Origin: Pseudomonadota bacterium
GTDB taxonomy: Bacteria > Pseudomonadota > Alphaproteobacteria > Rhodobacterales > Rhodobacteraceae
Length of the DNA: 64,000 bases
NCBI GenBank assembly: GCA_021845805.1
Contig: JAJZVD010000012.1
Location: forward strand, 1 to 64,000
Reading direction: 5' to 3'
Below, piece after piece: positions 27,088-35,931 of the stretch. The notes beneath the pieces were generated by a model. It was not told the origin of the DNA. It made no database searches and was given only the letters and a program-made list of their open reading frames with translations. Position 1 is the stretch's first letter. Each line of letters opens with the position of its first letter. The translations under genes and the position numbers were made by a program.

Positions 27088-29837
27088 TGTGGACCCTGGG
27101 CCCCATCGGCTTCACCGCGCCCTGGCTTCTTCTGGGGCTGGTGGCGTTGCCGGTGCTGTGGGTGCTGCTGCGGGCCATCCCGCCCGCCCCGATCCGCCGC
27201 CGCTTTCCGGGGGTGGCGCTGCTGTTGGGTCTGGCCGATGAACGCAACGTCAGCGACCGCACGCCCTGGTGGCTCCTGCTGCTCAGGACGGTGGCGATTG
27301 CCGGGGTGATTGCGGCCTTCGCCGGCCCGGTTCTTCACCCCGACCAGCGCCGGGCGGGCGGCGGGCCGCTTCTGGTGGTGATCGACGGAACCTGGGCCGA
27401 CGCGCGCGACTGGCCGCGGCGGCTGGACCGTGTGGCGACGCTGGTGACCGAGGCGGGCCGCGCCGGACGCACCGTGGCCGTGGTCAGCCTGACCGACCTG
27501 CCCGCGGGCCCGCCCGAGTTCCAGACCGCCGATGTCTGGCAGGCGCGGGTGCCGGGGCTGCAACCCCAGCCCTGGGCGCCCGACCCCAAGGCGGTTGCCA
27601 CCTGGGCCGAGGGGTTGTCCGGGCGGTTTCAGACCTACTGGCTGTCCGACGGGCTGGCCCGCCCCGAGCGCGCGCCGCTGCTGGCGGCGCTGTCGCAACA
27701 CGGCCAGGTGACGGTGTTCGAAACACCGCGCCCGGTTCTGGCCTTGCGCCCGGCGGTGTTCAAGGACGGCAAGGTGACAATCGAGGTGCTGCGCCCCGCG
27801 GGTGGGCCCGCGGCAACCGTCACCGTCACCGCCCGCGGCCCCGATCCCTCGGGCCAGGAGACCGACCTTGGCACCGCCGCCGCCGCCTTCGCCGCCGGGG
27901 CGACCATGGCCGTCGCCACCTTCGAGCTGCCCGCCGAGCTTCGCAACCGGATGACGGGGTTCCAGATCGCGGGCGAACGCTCGGCCGCCGCCGTCAGCCT
28001 GACGGATGACACGCTGAAGCGCCGCAAGGTCGCCCTGATCGCCGGGGTGCGCGACCGCGAGGGGCTGGAGCTTCTGTCGCCGCTTCATTACCTGCGCGAG
28101 GCGCTGAAGCCCGAGGCCGACGTGATCGAGGGCAACTTCACCGACCTGATGATGGCCAACCCGGATGTGGTGATCCTGGCCGACGTGGCGCGGCTGGCCC
28201 CGGAAGAGGCGGACAGCCTGCAGACATGGGTCGAGAAGGGCGGCACGCTCCTGCGCTTTGCCGGGCCGCGGCTGGCGCAAAGCGATGTCAGCCGCGACGC
28301 GGAAGACCCGCTGATGCCGGTGCGCCTGCGGGCGGGCGGGCGCGAGGTGGGCGGCGCCATGAGCTGGGGCCAGCCGAAGGACCTGCGGCCGTTCCCCGAA
28401 GGCTCGCCCTTCTACGGCCTGGCGATCCCCAAGGACGTGACGGTGAACGAACAGGTGATGGCCCAGCCTGATCCGACGCTGGCCGACCGCACCATCGCAA
28501 GCCTTGCCGACGGCACGCCGCTGGTCACGCGAAAGGCGCTGGGGCAGGGGCAGGTGATCCTGTTCCATGTCACCGCAAATGCCGAATGGTCGACCCTGCC
28601 GCTGTCGGGCCTCTTCGTGGAAATGCTCGACCGGCTGGCGGTGGCCACCACGCCCGAACAGCCGACCGCGGCCGACCTGAAGGGCACCACCTGGGTCCCG
28701 CAGGTGCAACTGGATGCCTTCGGCGCCCGCCACCGCGCCGACCAGACCGCGGGCATCGCGGGCGAGGCCCTGGCCGCGGCGCAGCCGGGCCCGAAGACGC
28801 CGCCGGGGCTTTATGCGGCGCAGGTGCGGCGGGTGGCGCTGAACGTCATCGGGCCCGGGACCGCGCTGGCCCCGACACGCTGGCCCGCCGGTGTTCCGGT
28901 CGAAGGGGTGCAGCAAAGCCGCGAACGTCCGCTGAAGGGGGCGCTGCTGTCGGCGGCCTTCCTGCTGCTCTTGCTGGATATCGCGGCCTCGCTTCTGGTG
29001 TCGGGGCGGCTGCGGGGAGCGCGGGCCGGGGCGGCCCTGCTGGCGCTGGCGCTGCTGATGCCGGGCCATGCGCGCGCCGACGATGCCTTTGCGCTGCGCG
29101 CCACGCATGCGGTGGTGCTGGCCCATGTGCTGACCGGCGACGCGCAGGTGGACAGGGTGGCGCAGGCCGGGCTGACGGGCCTGTCGCAGGTGCTGGCGGC
29201 GCGCACCTCGGTCGAGCCCGATCCGCCGATGGGCGTCAACATCGAGACCGACGACATCTCGCTGTTCCCCTTCCTCTACTGGCCGATTGCCGAACGCGAG
29301 CCGCTGCCTTCGGCGAAGGCCTATGCCAAGCTGAACGACTATCTGCGCACCGGGGGCATGATCCTGTTCGATACGCGCGATGGCGACATCGCGGGCTATG
29401 GCGCGGCCACGCCCGCCGGGCAGCGATTGCAGGACATTGCCGCGGGCCTTGACGTGCCGTCGCTGGAACCTGTGCCCGCCGATCATGTGCTGACCCGCAG
29501 CTTCTACCTGCTGCAGGATTTTCCCGGCCGCTACGACGGCCAGAGCGTCTGGGTCGAGGCCGCCCCGCCCGATGCCTCGAAGGCCGAAGGCATGCCCTTC
29601 CGCGACCTCAACGACGGGGTGTCGCCGGTGGTGATCGGTGGCAACGACTGGGCCGCGGCCTGGGCGGTGGATGACACCGGCGCCGCGATGTTCCCGGTCG
29701 GCCGCGGCAGCGCGGGCGAGCGCCAGCGCGAGATCGCCTACCGTTTCGGGGTGAACCTCATCATGTACGTCCTGACCGGCAACTACAAATCCGATCAGGT
29801 CCATGTGCCCGCCCTGCTTCAGAGGCTGGGCCAATGA
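27087..29837 (+). CDS. BatA-like membrane protein fused to a DUF4159 domain
   Basis: A 916-residue membrane protein. Two N-terminal membrane segments (WLLLGLVALPVLWVLLRAI and LLLLRTVAIAGVIAAFAGPVL) form the BatA N-terminal region. A VWA-like part (LLVVIDGTWADARDW) and a long periplasmic-type beta region follow. A second membrane block lies near residues 625-675 (LLSAAFLLLLLDIAASLLV, then a signal-like segment ending MPGHARA). The last 240 residues match DUF4159 (EPDPPMGVNIETDDISLFPFLYWP, GGMILFDTRDGD). The start overlaps the DUF58 stop as TGATG. Confidence 0.88.
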   Translation: MWTLGPIGFTAPWLLLGLVALPVLWVLLRAIPPAPIRRRFPGVALLLGLADERNVSDRTPWWLLLLRTVAIAGVIAAFAGPVLHPDQRRAGGGPLLVVIDGTWADARDWPRRLDRVATLVTEAGRAGRTVAVVSLTDLPAGPPEFQTADVWQARVPGLQPQPWAPDPKAVATWAEGLSGRFQTYWLSDGLARPERAPLLAALSQHGQVTVFETPRPVLALRPAVFKDGKVTIEVLRPAGGPAATVTVTARGPDPSGQETDLGTAAAAFAAGATMAVATFELPAELRNRMTGFQIAGERSAAAVSLTDDTLKRRKVALIAGVRDREGLELLSPLHYLREALKPEADVIEGNFTDLMMANPDVVILADVARLAPEEADSLQTWVEKGGTLLRFAGPRLAQSDVSRDAEDPLMPVRLRAGGREVGGAMSWGQPKDLRPFPEGSPFYGLAIPKDVTVNEQVMAQPDPTLADRTIASLADGTPLVTRKALGQGQVILFHVTANAEWSTLPLSGLFVEMLDRLAVATTPEQPTAADLKGTTWVPQVQLDAFGARHRADQTAGIAGEALAAAQPGPKTPPGLYAAQVRRVALNVIGPGTALAPTRWPAGVPVEGVQQSRERPLKGALLSAAFLLLLLDIAASLLVSGRLRGARAGAALLALALLMPGHARADDAFALRATHAVVLAHVLTGDAQVDRVAQAGLTGLSQVLAARTSVEPDPPMGVNIETDDISLFPFLYWPIAEREPLPSAKAYAKLNDYLRTGGMILFDTRDGDIAGYGAATPAGQRLQDIAAGLDVPSLEPVPADHVLTRSFYLLQDFPGRYDGQSVWVEAAPPDASKAEGMPFRDLNDGVSPVVIGGNDWAAAWAVDDTGAAMFPVGRGSAGERQREIAYRFGVNLIMYVLTGNYKSDQVHVPALLQRLGQ

Positions 29838-31912
29838 CCGCGTCCGATGTGATCTTCGACCCCCTGCTGCCCTGGCCCGTTCTGGCGCTGGGGGCTGCGG
29901 TCGCGCTGCTGGCGGTCGGCTTTGCGGCCTGGCGGGGGCTGGCGGGCTGGTGGCTCAGGGCACTGACGGCGGCGGCGGTGCTGGTGGCGCTGGCCAACCC
30001 CTCGCTGCAGCACGAGAACCGCACACCCCTGTCCGACATCGTGCTTCTGGTCACCGACCGCAGCGCAAGCCAGCATCTGTCGGACCGCGATGCGCAGACG
30101 ACGAAGGCGGTCGCGGGATTGACCGCGCAATTGAAGGCCATGCCGAACGTGGAACTGCGGACCGTCACCGTCGGCGATGCGCCGGGCGATGGCGGCAGCC
30201 TGGTGATGGGCGCGCTGTCCGATGCGCTGGCCGAAGAGCCCCGCGCGCGCGTGGCCGGGGCGATCGTGGTCACCGACGGGCAGGTCCATGACATGGCCCG
30301 AGCCCCCGGTCTGCCCGCGCCGCTGAACGTGGTGCTGACCGGGCATTCCACCGACTGGGACCGCCGATTGATCGTGAAAAGCGCCCCGGCCTTCGCCATC
30401 CTGGGCGAGCCGGTGACGCTGCGCCTGCGGGTCGAGGATCAGGGCAAGGTGCCCGCCGGCATCGGCGATACCGCGCAACTGACCGTCTCGCTGGATGGCG
30501 AGCCGGTGCGGACCTACACGGTCCCGGTCGGCCATGACCTGAACCTGCCGGTGACCCTGCCGCACGGCGGGTTGAACGTGCTGCAGTTCCAGACCGCGGC
30601 GCTGCCGGGCGAACTGACCGACCGCAACAACGCCGCGGTGGTGCAGATCAACGGGGTCCGCGACCGGCTTCGGGTGCTTCTGGTCTCGGGCGAGCCCTAT
30701 CAGGGCGAACGGGTCTGGCGGAACCTGCTGAAATCCGACGCCTCGGTCGATCTGGTGCATTTCACCATTCTGCGCCCGCCCGAGAAGGAAGACGGGGTGC
30801 CGGTCAACGAATTGGCGCTGATCGCGTTTCCCACGCACGAACTGTTCGTGGAAAAGGTGAAGTCCTTCGATCTCATCATCTTCGACCGCTACCGCCGGCG
30901 CGGCATCCTGCCGACCGAATACCTGGACAACGTGCGCAACTATGTGCTGAACGGCGGCGCCGTGCTGGTCGAGGCGGGCCCCGAGTTCGGCTCGGCCGAC
31001 AGCCTCTACCGCTCGCCCCTGGCCGAGGTGATGCCGATCACGCCCACAAGCCGCATCATCGAGCAGGGCTTCCAGCCGCAGATCACCGACCTGGGCCAGC
31101 GCCATCCGGTGACCGAGGGGCTGCAGGACTTCGCCCCCAAGGGCAAGGATGGCGCGCCCGGCTGGGGCCGATGGTTCCGCCAGGTCGAGATGACGGCCGC
31201 CCCCGGGGCACAGACGGTGATGTCCGGCGTCGACGGCAAGCCGCTTCTGGTTCTGGCGCATGAGGGCAAGGGGCGGGTGGCCGTGCTCGGTTCGGATCAG
31301 GCCTGGCTCTGGTCGCGCGGGGTCGAGGGGGGCGGGCCCCAGCTTGAACTGCTGCGGCGGCTGGCGCACTGGATGATGAAGGAACCCGCGCTGGAGGAAG
31401 AGGCACTGACCGCAAGCGCGGTGGGCCAGGACGTGACCATCACCCGCCGCTCGCTGACCGAGGGCGACCGCCAGGTGACGGTGACAGGCCCCGACGGCAA
31501 GACCGTGGTGCTGCCGATGAAGGAAGTCAGCCCCGGTCGCTGGACGGTGCTGTGGCACGCGCCCGACATGGGGCTTTACAAGCTGGCACAGGGCGACCTG
31601 AAGGCGGTGGTGGGCGTGGGCCCCGCCGCGCCGAAGGAATTCGAGGAAACCATCGCCACCCCCGACAAGCTGGCCCCCGCCGTCGCCGTGCATCGCGGCG
31701 GCATCCTGCGGGCGGAAGACGGCGTGCCCGAGGTGCGGCTGGTGCGGCCCGGCGCGGCAGCCGCGGGGCGTGGCTGGATCGGGATCACCCCGCGCAACGC
31801 CTATGTGACCACCGACGTGCGGGTCCAGCCGCTGCTGCCCGCCTGGGCGCTGCTGCTGCTGGCCTCGCTTCTGGCGGTCTCGGCCTGGCTGGTCGAGGGG
31901 CGGCGGCGCTGA
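29834..31912 (+). CDS. Membrane protein with class I glutamine-amidotransferase-like domain
   Basis: A 692-residue protein. Two membrane segments start it (VLALGAAVALLAVGFAAWRGL and LRALTAAAVLVALANPSL), a VWA-like domain follows (DIVLLVTDRSASQHLSD), and a GATase-1-like domain lies near residues 270-420 (RVLLVSGEPYQGERVWRNLL, FDLIIFDRYRRRGILP). A final membrane helix (WALLLLASLLAVSAWLVEGRR) closes it. No catalytic Cys elbow is visible, so the amidotransferase fold is probably structural. It overlaps the previous gene as ATGA and ends the MoxR operon. Confidence 0.85.
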   Translation: MTASDVIFDPLLPWPVLALGAAVALLAVGFAAWRGLAGWWLRALTAAAVLVALANPSLQHENRTPLSDIVLLVTDRSASQHLSDRDAQTTKAVAGLTAQLKAMPNVELRTVTVGDAPGDGGSLVMGALSDALAEEPRARVAGAIVVTDGQVHDMARAPGLPAPLNVVLTGHSTDWDRRLIVKSAPAFAILGEPVTLRLRVEDQGKVPAGIGDTAQLTVSLDGEPVRTYTVPVGHDLNLPVTLPHGGLNVLQFQTAALPGELTDRNNAAVVQINGVRDRLRVLLVSGEPYQGERVWRNLLKSDASVDLVHFTILRPPEKEDGVPVNELALIAFPTHELFVEKVKSFDLIIFDRYRRRGILPTEYLDNVRNYVLNGGAVLVEAGPEFGSADSLYRSPLAEVMPITPTSRIIEQGFQPQITDLGQRHPVTEGLQDFAPKGKDGAPGWGRWFRQVEMTAAPGAQTVMSGVDGKPLLVLAHEGKGRVAVLGSDQAWLWSRGVEGGGPQLELLRRLAHWMMKEPALEEEALTASAVGQDVTITRRSLTEGDRQVTVTGPDGKTVVLPMKEVSPGRWTVLWHAPDMGLYKLAQGDLKAVVGVGPAAPKEFEETIATPDKLAPAVAVHRGGILRAEDGVPEVRLVRPGAAAAGRGWIGITPRNAYVTTDVRVQPLLPAWALLLLASLLAVSAWLVEGRRR

Positions 31913-31931
31913 GCGCTGGACTTTGGGCATG

Positions 31932-31954
31932 ATTGGTTATATTAGTTGACCAAT
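31932..31954 (+). promoter_or_regulatory. Candidate GntR-type operator upstream of glcDEF
   Basis: An inverted repeat ATTGGT, 11 bases, ACCAAT lies 20 bases before the glcD start. The TTGGT/ACCAA half-sites resemble those of FadR-subfamily GntR regulators such as GlcC, LldR and PdhR, though those usually have a shorter spacer. The AT-rich centre could overlap the -10 region. No regulator gene is present nearby. Confidence 0.5.
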
Positions 31955-31973
31955 ATTGCCCGGGAGACAGCCG

Positions 31974-33407
31974 ATGGACATGCCCGCCCCCAATCCTGCC
32001 ATCCTCGCCCGGAAGCCGCGGATCGTCGAGCGGCTGCGTGCGGTGCTGCCGCAGGATGCGGTCATAGACGATCCGGCTGAAACCCGCGCCTACGAATGCG
32101 ACGCGTTGTCGGCCTATCGCTGCGCGCCGCTGGCCGCGGTGCTGCCGCGGTCGACCGCCGAGGTGGCGGCGGCCTTGCGGATCTGCCACGAGGAAGGTGT
32201 GCCGGTGGTCCCTCGCGGCTCGGGCACCTCGCTTGCCGGGGGGGCGCTGCCCACCGCGGATGCGGTGATCCTGGGCACCTCGCGGCTGAACCGGGTGCTG
32301 GAGGTCGACTACCCCAACCGCTTCATCCGGGTCGAGGCGGGGCGCACCAACCTGTCGGTGACCGGCGCGGTCGAGGCGGACGGGTTCTTCTATGCCCCCG
32401 ATCCGTCCAGCCAGCTTGCCTGTGCCATCGCGGGCAACATCGCCATGAACTCGGGCGGGGCGCATTGCCTGAAATACGGGGTGACGACCAACAACCTGCT
32501 GGGTGTCACCATGGTGCTGATGGATGGCACGGTGGTCGAGGTGGGCGGCGCGCATCTCGACGCGCCGGGGCTTGACTTTCTGGGCGTCATCTGCGGCTCG
32601 GAAGGGCAGTTGGGCGTGGTCACCGAGGCCACGCTGCGCATCCTGCCCAAGCCCGAGGGCGCGCGGCCGGTGCTGATGGGCTTTGCCTCGAACGAGGTGG
32701 CGGGCGCCTGCGTCAGCGACATCATCAAGGCGGGTGTCCTGCCGGTGGCGATCGAGTTCATGGACCGCCCCTGCATCCGCGCGACCGAGGATTTCGCCCA
32801 TGCGGGCTACCCCGATTGCGAGGCGCTGCTGATCGTCGAGGTCGAGGGCAGCCCGGCCGAGATCGACGAGCAACTGGGCGTGATCCTGCAGATCGCCCGC
32901 CGCCACGACCCGGTGGAACTGCGCGAGAGCCGGTCGGAGGACGAGGCGAAGAAGATCTGGCTGGGCCGCAAGTCGGCCTTCGGCGCGATGGGGCAGATCA
33001 ACGACTACATGTGCCTTGACGGCACGATCCCCGTCTCGTCGCTGCCGTTCGTGCTGCGCCGGATCGGCGAGATGAGCCGCGCGTTCGGTTTGGACGTGGG
33101 CAATGTGTTCCACGCGGGCGACGGCAACATGCATCCGCTGATCCTCTACAATGCCAACAAGCCCGGCGATCTGGAGAAATGCGAGGCCTTCGGGGCCGAG
33201 ATCCTGAAGCTCTGTGTCGAGGTTGGCGGCTGCCTGACCGGCGAGCACGGAGTGGGCATCGAGAAGCGCGACCTGATGGGCGTGCAGTTCGCCCCGGCCG
33301 ATCTGGAAGCGCAGATGCGGGTGAAGGACGTGTTCGACCCGAAGTGGCTGCTGAATCCCGCGAAGGTGTTTCCGCTGGACGCGACCGCCGCGCGGCGCGC
33401 GGGCTGA
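31974..33407 (+). CDS. glcD: Glycolate oxidase subunit GlcD (FAD-linked)
   Basis: FAD subunit of the membrane-associated glycolate dehydrogenase, which oxidises glycolate (and D-lactate) to glyoxylate. The 477-residue protein has the FAD-binding-4 core (PVVPRGSGTSLAGGALPTADAVI, PDPSSQLACAIAGNIAMNSGGAHCLKYG, GSEGQLGVVTEATLRILP). The C-terminal oxidase domain has FHAGDGNMHPLILY and GCLTGEHGVGIEKR. The ATG at 31974 follows GGGAGACAG. It heads glcDEF; an intergenic repeat separates it from glcE by 68 bases. Confidence 0.96.
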   Translation: MDMPAPNPAILARKPRIVERLRAVLPQDAVIDDPAETRAYECDALSAYRCAPLAAVLPRSTAEVAAALRICHEEGVPVVPRGSGTSLAGGALPTADAVILGTSRLNRVLEVDYPNRFIRVEAGRTNLSVTGAVEADGFFYAPDPSSQLACAIAGNIAMNSGGAHCLKYGVTTNNLLGVTMVLMDGTVVEVGGAHLDAPGLDFLGVICGSEGQLGVVTEATLRILPKPEGARPVLMGFASNEVAGACVSDIIKAGVLPVAIEFMDRPCIRATEDFAHAGYPDCEALLIVEVEGSPAEIDEQLGVILQIARRHDPVELRESRSEDEAKKIWLGRKSAFGAMGQINDYMCLDGTIPVSSLPFVLRRIGEMSRAFGLDVGNVFHAGDGNMHPLILYNANKPGDLEKCEAFGAEILKLCVEVGGCLTGEHGVGIEKRDLMGVQFAPADLEAQMRVKDVFDPKWLLNPAKVFPLDATAARRAG

Positions 33408-33415
33408 GCCGTGGC

Positions 33416-33467
33416 GGGGGGCTGTCTGCCCCCCACACCCCCCGAGGATATTTGTGGACCGAAAATG
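33416..33467 (+). repeat. Intergenic hairpin/box repeat, copy B, inside glcDEF
   Basis: Directly after the glcD stop comes the hairpin GGGGGGC-TGTCT-GCCCCCC. ACACCCCCCGAGG follows, then the box GGATATTTGTGGACCGAAAATG. The hairpin and spacer match copy A exactly; the box differs from A at three bases. The ATG ending the box opens a four-codon frame whose TGA overlaps the glcE start. The element therefore forms the whole glcD-glcE leader. Confidence 0.75.
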
Positions 33468-33475
33468 AGGGCGGG

Positions 33476-34582
33476 ATGAAGCCGCAAGACGAGGCGGAAC
33501 TGGCCGAGGCGATCCGCGGGGCCGCGGGGCCGCTGCAGGTGCAGGGCGGCGGCACGCGCGCCGTGGGGCGGCCCGTGACGGGCGACCGGCTGGACACCAC
33601 CGGGCTTGCGGGCATCACGCTCTACGAGCCTGGCGCGCTGACGCTTGTGGCGCGCGCGGGCACGCCCCTGGCCGAGGTCGAGGCGGCGCTGGCGGCGGAA
33701 GGACAGCGGCTGGCCTTCGAGCCGCCCGATTGGCGCGGGCTTCTGGGCACGGCAGGCGAAAGCACGATCGGCGGCGTGGTGGCGGCCAATGCCTCGGGCC
33801 CGCGGCGGCTGGTGGCAGGGGCCTGCCGCGACGCCCTGATCGGGGTGCGGTTTGTCGATGGCACCGGCGCGGTGGTGAAGAACGGCGGGCGGGTGATGAA
33901 GAACGTCACCGGCTATGACCTGGTGAAGCTGATGGCCGGGTCCTGGGGGACACTGGGGGTCTTGAGCGAGCTGAGCTTCAAGGTGCTTCCGGTGCCGGAG
34001 ACCGCGGCCAGCGTGCTGTTGCCCGGGATCGGGGTGGCCGACGGCGTGGCGGCGATGGCCGCGGCGATGGGGTCGCCGTTCGAGGTGTCGGGCGCGGCCT
34101 GGGGGCCGGAGGGCGTGGCGCTGCGGCTGGAGGGCTTTGCCGCCTCGGTCGCCTATCGGGTGGGTCGGCTCTGCGCGCTGCTACAGGGCTTTGGCCCGGT
34201 GGCGGTGGAGGAGGGGGCAGGGGCCACCGCCCGCCGCTGGGCCGCTGTGCGCGATGTTGCCGACCTTGCCGGGAGGGCGGGCGATCTGTGGCGGGTGGCG
34301 GTGAAGCCATCCGATGCGCCCGGCGTGGTTGCGCGGATCGCGGGCGAGGTGCGGCTGGACTGGGCGGGTGGCCTGATCTGGGCGCTGGTGCCCGAGGGCA
34401 CCGACCTGCGCGCGGCGCTGGCGCCGCTGGCGGGGCATGCAACGCTGATGCGCGCGGCCCCCGCGACCCGCGGCCGGATCGCCCCGTTCCCCCCCGAACC
34501 CACGCCGCTGGCCGCGATCGCTGCGGGCCTGCGGGCAAGGTTCGATCCGCGCGGCATCCTCAATCCGGGGCTGATGGGCTAG
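33476..34582 (+). CDS. glcE: Glycolate oxidase subunit GlcE
   Basis: Second FAD-binding subunit of glycolate oxidase, 368 residues. It shows QVQGGGTRAVGRP, TLVARAGTPLAEVEAALAAEGQRLAFEPPDW, AGESTIGGVVAANASGPRRLVAGACRDALIGV and VKNGGRVMKNVTGYDLVKLMAGSWGTLGVL, all typical of GlcE. The C-terminal half is shorter than that of GlcD, as in the family. The start at 33476 follows the intergenic repeat and a GAGGGCGG site. glcF starts 3 bases after its stop. Confidence 0.95.
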   Translation: MKPQDEAELAEAIRGAAGPLQVQGGGTRAVGRPVTGDRLDTTGLAGITLYEPGALTLVARAGTPLAEVEAALAAEGQRLAFEPPDWRGLLGTAGESTIGGVVAANASGPRRLVAGACRDALIGVRFVDGTGAVVKNGGRVMKNVTGYDLVKLMAGSWGTLGVLSELSFKVLPVPETAASVLLPGIGVADGVAAMAAAMGSPFEVSGAAWGPEGVALRLEGFAASVAYRVGRLCALLQGFGPVAVEEGAGATARRWAAVRDVADLAGRAGDLWRVAVKPSDAPGVVARIAGEVRLDWAGGLIWALVPEGTDLRAALAPLAGHATLMRAAPATRGRIAPFPPEPTPLAAIAAGLRARFDPRGILNPGLMG

Positions 34583-34585
34583 GCG

Positions 34586-35878
34586 ATGCAGACGACGTTC
34601 ACCGAAGAGCAACTGACGGATGCCGCCACCGCGCGGTCCAACAAGATCCTGCGGACCTGCGTGCATTGCGGGTTCTGCACGGCCACATGCCCGACCTATC
34701 AGGTGCTGGGCGATGAACTGGACAGCCCGCGCGGCCGCATCTACCTGATCAAGGACATGCTGGAGAACGACCGGGTGCCGGATGCCCGCACGGTCACGCA
34801 TATCGACCGCTGCCTGTCGTGCCTGGCCTGCATGACGACCTGCCCGTCGGGCGTCGATTACATGCACCTGATCGACCACGCCCGCGCCTATGTGGAACGC
34901 CGCTACCGCCGCCCCTTCATGGACCGGGCGCTGCGCTGGGTGCTGGCGCGGGTGCTGCCCCATCCGGGGCGGTTCCGGCTGGCGCTGCTGGGTGCCAGGA
35001 TCGCGCGGCCCTTCGCCGGGCTGATGCCGGATCCGCGGCTGCGCGCCATGCTGGCGATGGCGCCGAAGACGATCCCGCCGGTCAGCCGCAACGACGACCC
35101 GCAAAGCTTCCCCGCGCAAGGCGCGCGGCGGATGCGGGTCGCGCTGATGACGGGCTGCGCGCAGAAGGCGCTGAACACCGACATCAACGATGCCACTATC
35201 CGCCTGCTGACCCGGCTGGGCTGCGAGGTGGTGGTCGCGCGCGGTGCGGGCTGCTGCGGGGCGCTGACCCACCACATGGGCCGCGAGGCTGAAAGCCACG
35301 CGAGCGCGGCCGCCAACATCCGCGCCTGGATGGCCGAGAAGCGGGGCGCGGGCCTTGATGCGATCGTCATCAACACCTCGGGCTGCGGGACGACGGTGAA
35401 GGATTACAAGGTGATGTTCGCGGGCGATCCGCTGGCTGCCGAGGCTGCCGAGGTCTCGGCGCTTGCGCTCGACATCTCGGAACTGCTGGTGAAGATCGGG
35501 CTGCCCGAGGGGGCGCCCAAGGGCCTGCGGGTGGCCTATCACGCGGCCTGTTCGCTGCAGCACGGCCAGCAGGTCAAGACGGCGCCGAAGGATCTGCTGA
35601 AACGTGCGGGTTTCACGGTGGTGGAACCCGCCGACAGCCACCTGTGCTGCGGATCGGCCGGCACCTACAACCTGATGCAGCCCGAGATCTCGGGCCAGTT
35701 GAAGGCGCGCAAGGTCGCCACGCTGGAGGCCACCGCCCCCGATCTGATCGCGGCGGGCAACATCGGCTGCATGATGCAGATCGGCTCGGGCACCGGGGTG
35801 CCGGTGGTGCATACGGTGGAACTGATCGACTGGGCCACAGGCGGGCCGAAGCCGCGCGCGCTGGCGGGGCTGCCATAA
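34586..35878 (+). CDS. glcF: Glycolate oxidase iron-sulfur subunit GlcF
   Basis: A 430-residue iron-sulfur protein that passes electrons from GlcDE towards the quinone pool. Two [4Fe-4S] motifs are seen: CVHCGFCTATCPTY near residue 28 and CLSCLACMTTCPSG near residue 78. Two CCG domains follow (GCAQKALNT...GAGCCGALTHHMG with NTSGCG, then HAACSLQHGQ...SHLCCGSAGTYNL with NIGCMMQI). It completes the glcDEF operon. Confidence 0.97.
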   Translation: MQTTFTEEQLTDAATARSNKILRTCVHCGFCTATCPTYQVLGDELDSPRGRIYLIKDMLENDRVPDARTVTHIDRCLSCLACMTTCPSGVDYMHLIDHARAYVERRYRRPFMDRALRWVLARVLPHPGRFRLALLGARIARPFAGLMPDPRLRAMLAMAPKTIPPVSRNDDPQSFPAQGARRMRVALMTGCAQKALNTDINDATIRLLTRLGCEVVVARGAGCCGALTHHMGREAESHASAAANIRAWMAEKRGAGLDAIVINTSGCGTTVKDYKVMFAGDPLAAEAAEVSALALDISELLVKIGLPEGAPKGLRVAYHAACSLQHGQQVKTAPKDLLKRAGFTVVEPADSHLCCGSAGTYNLMQPEISGQLKARKVATLEATAPDLIAAGNIGCMMQIGSGTGVPVVHTVELIDWATGGPKPRALAGLP

Positions 35879-35931
35879 TCCTGCCGCAGACCCTGCGCAT
35901 CCTGCCGCGGGTTTGCAGGCGGGAGAGCGGG

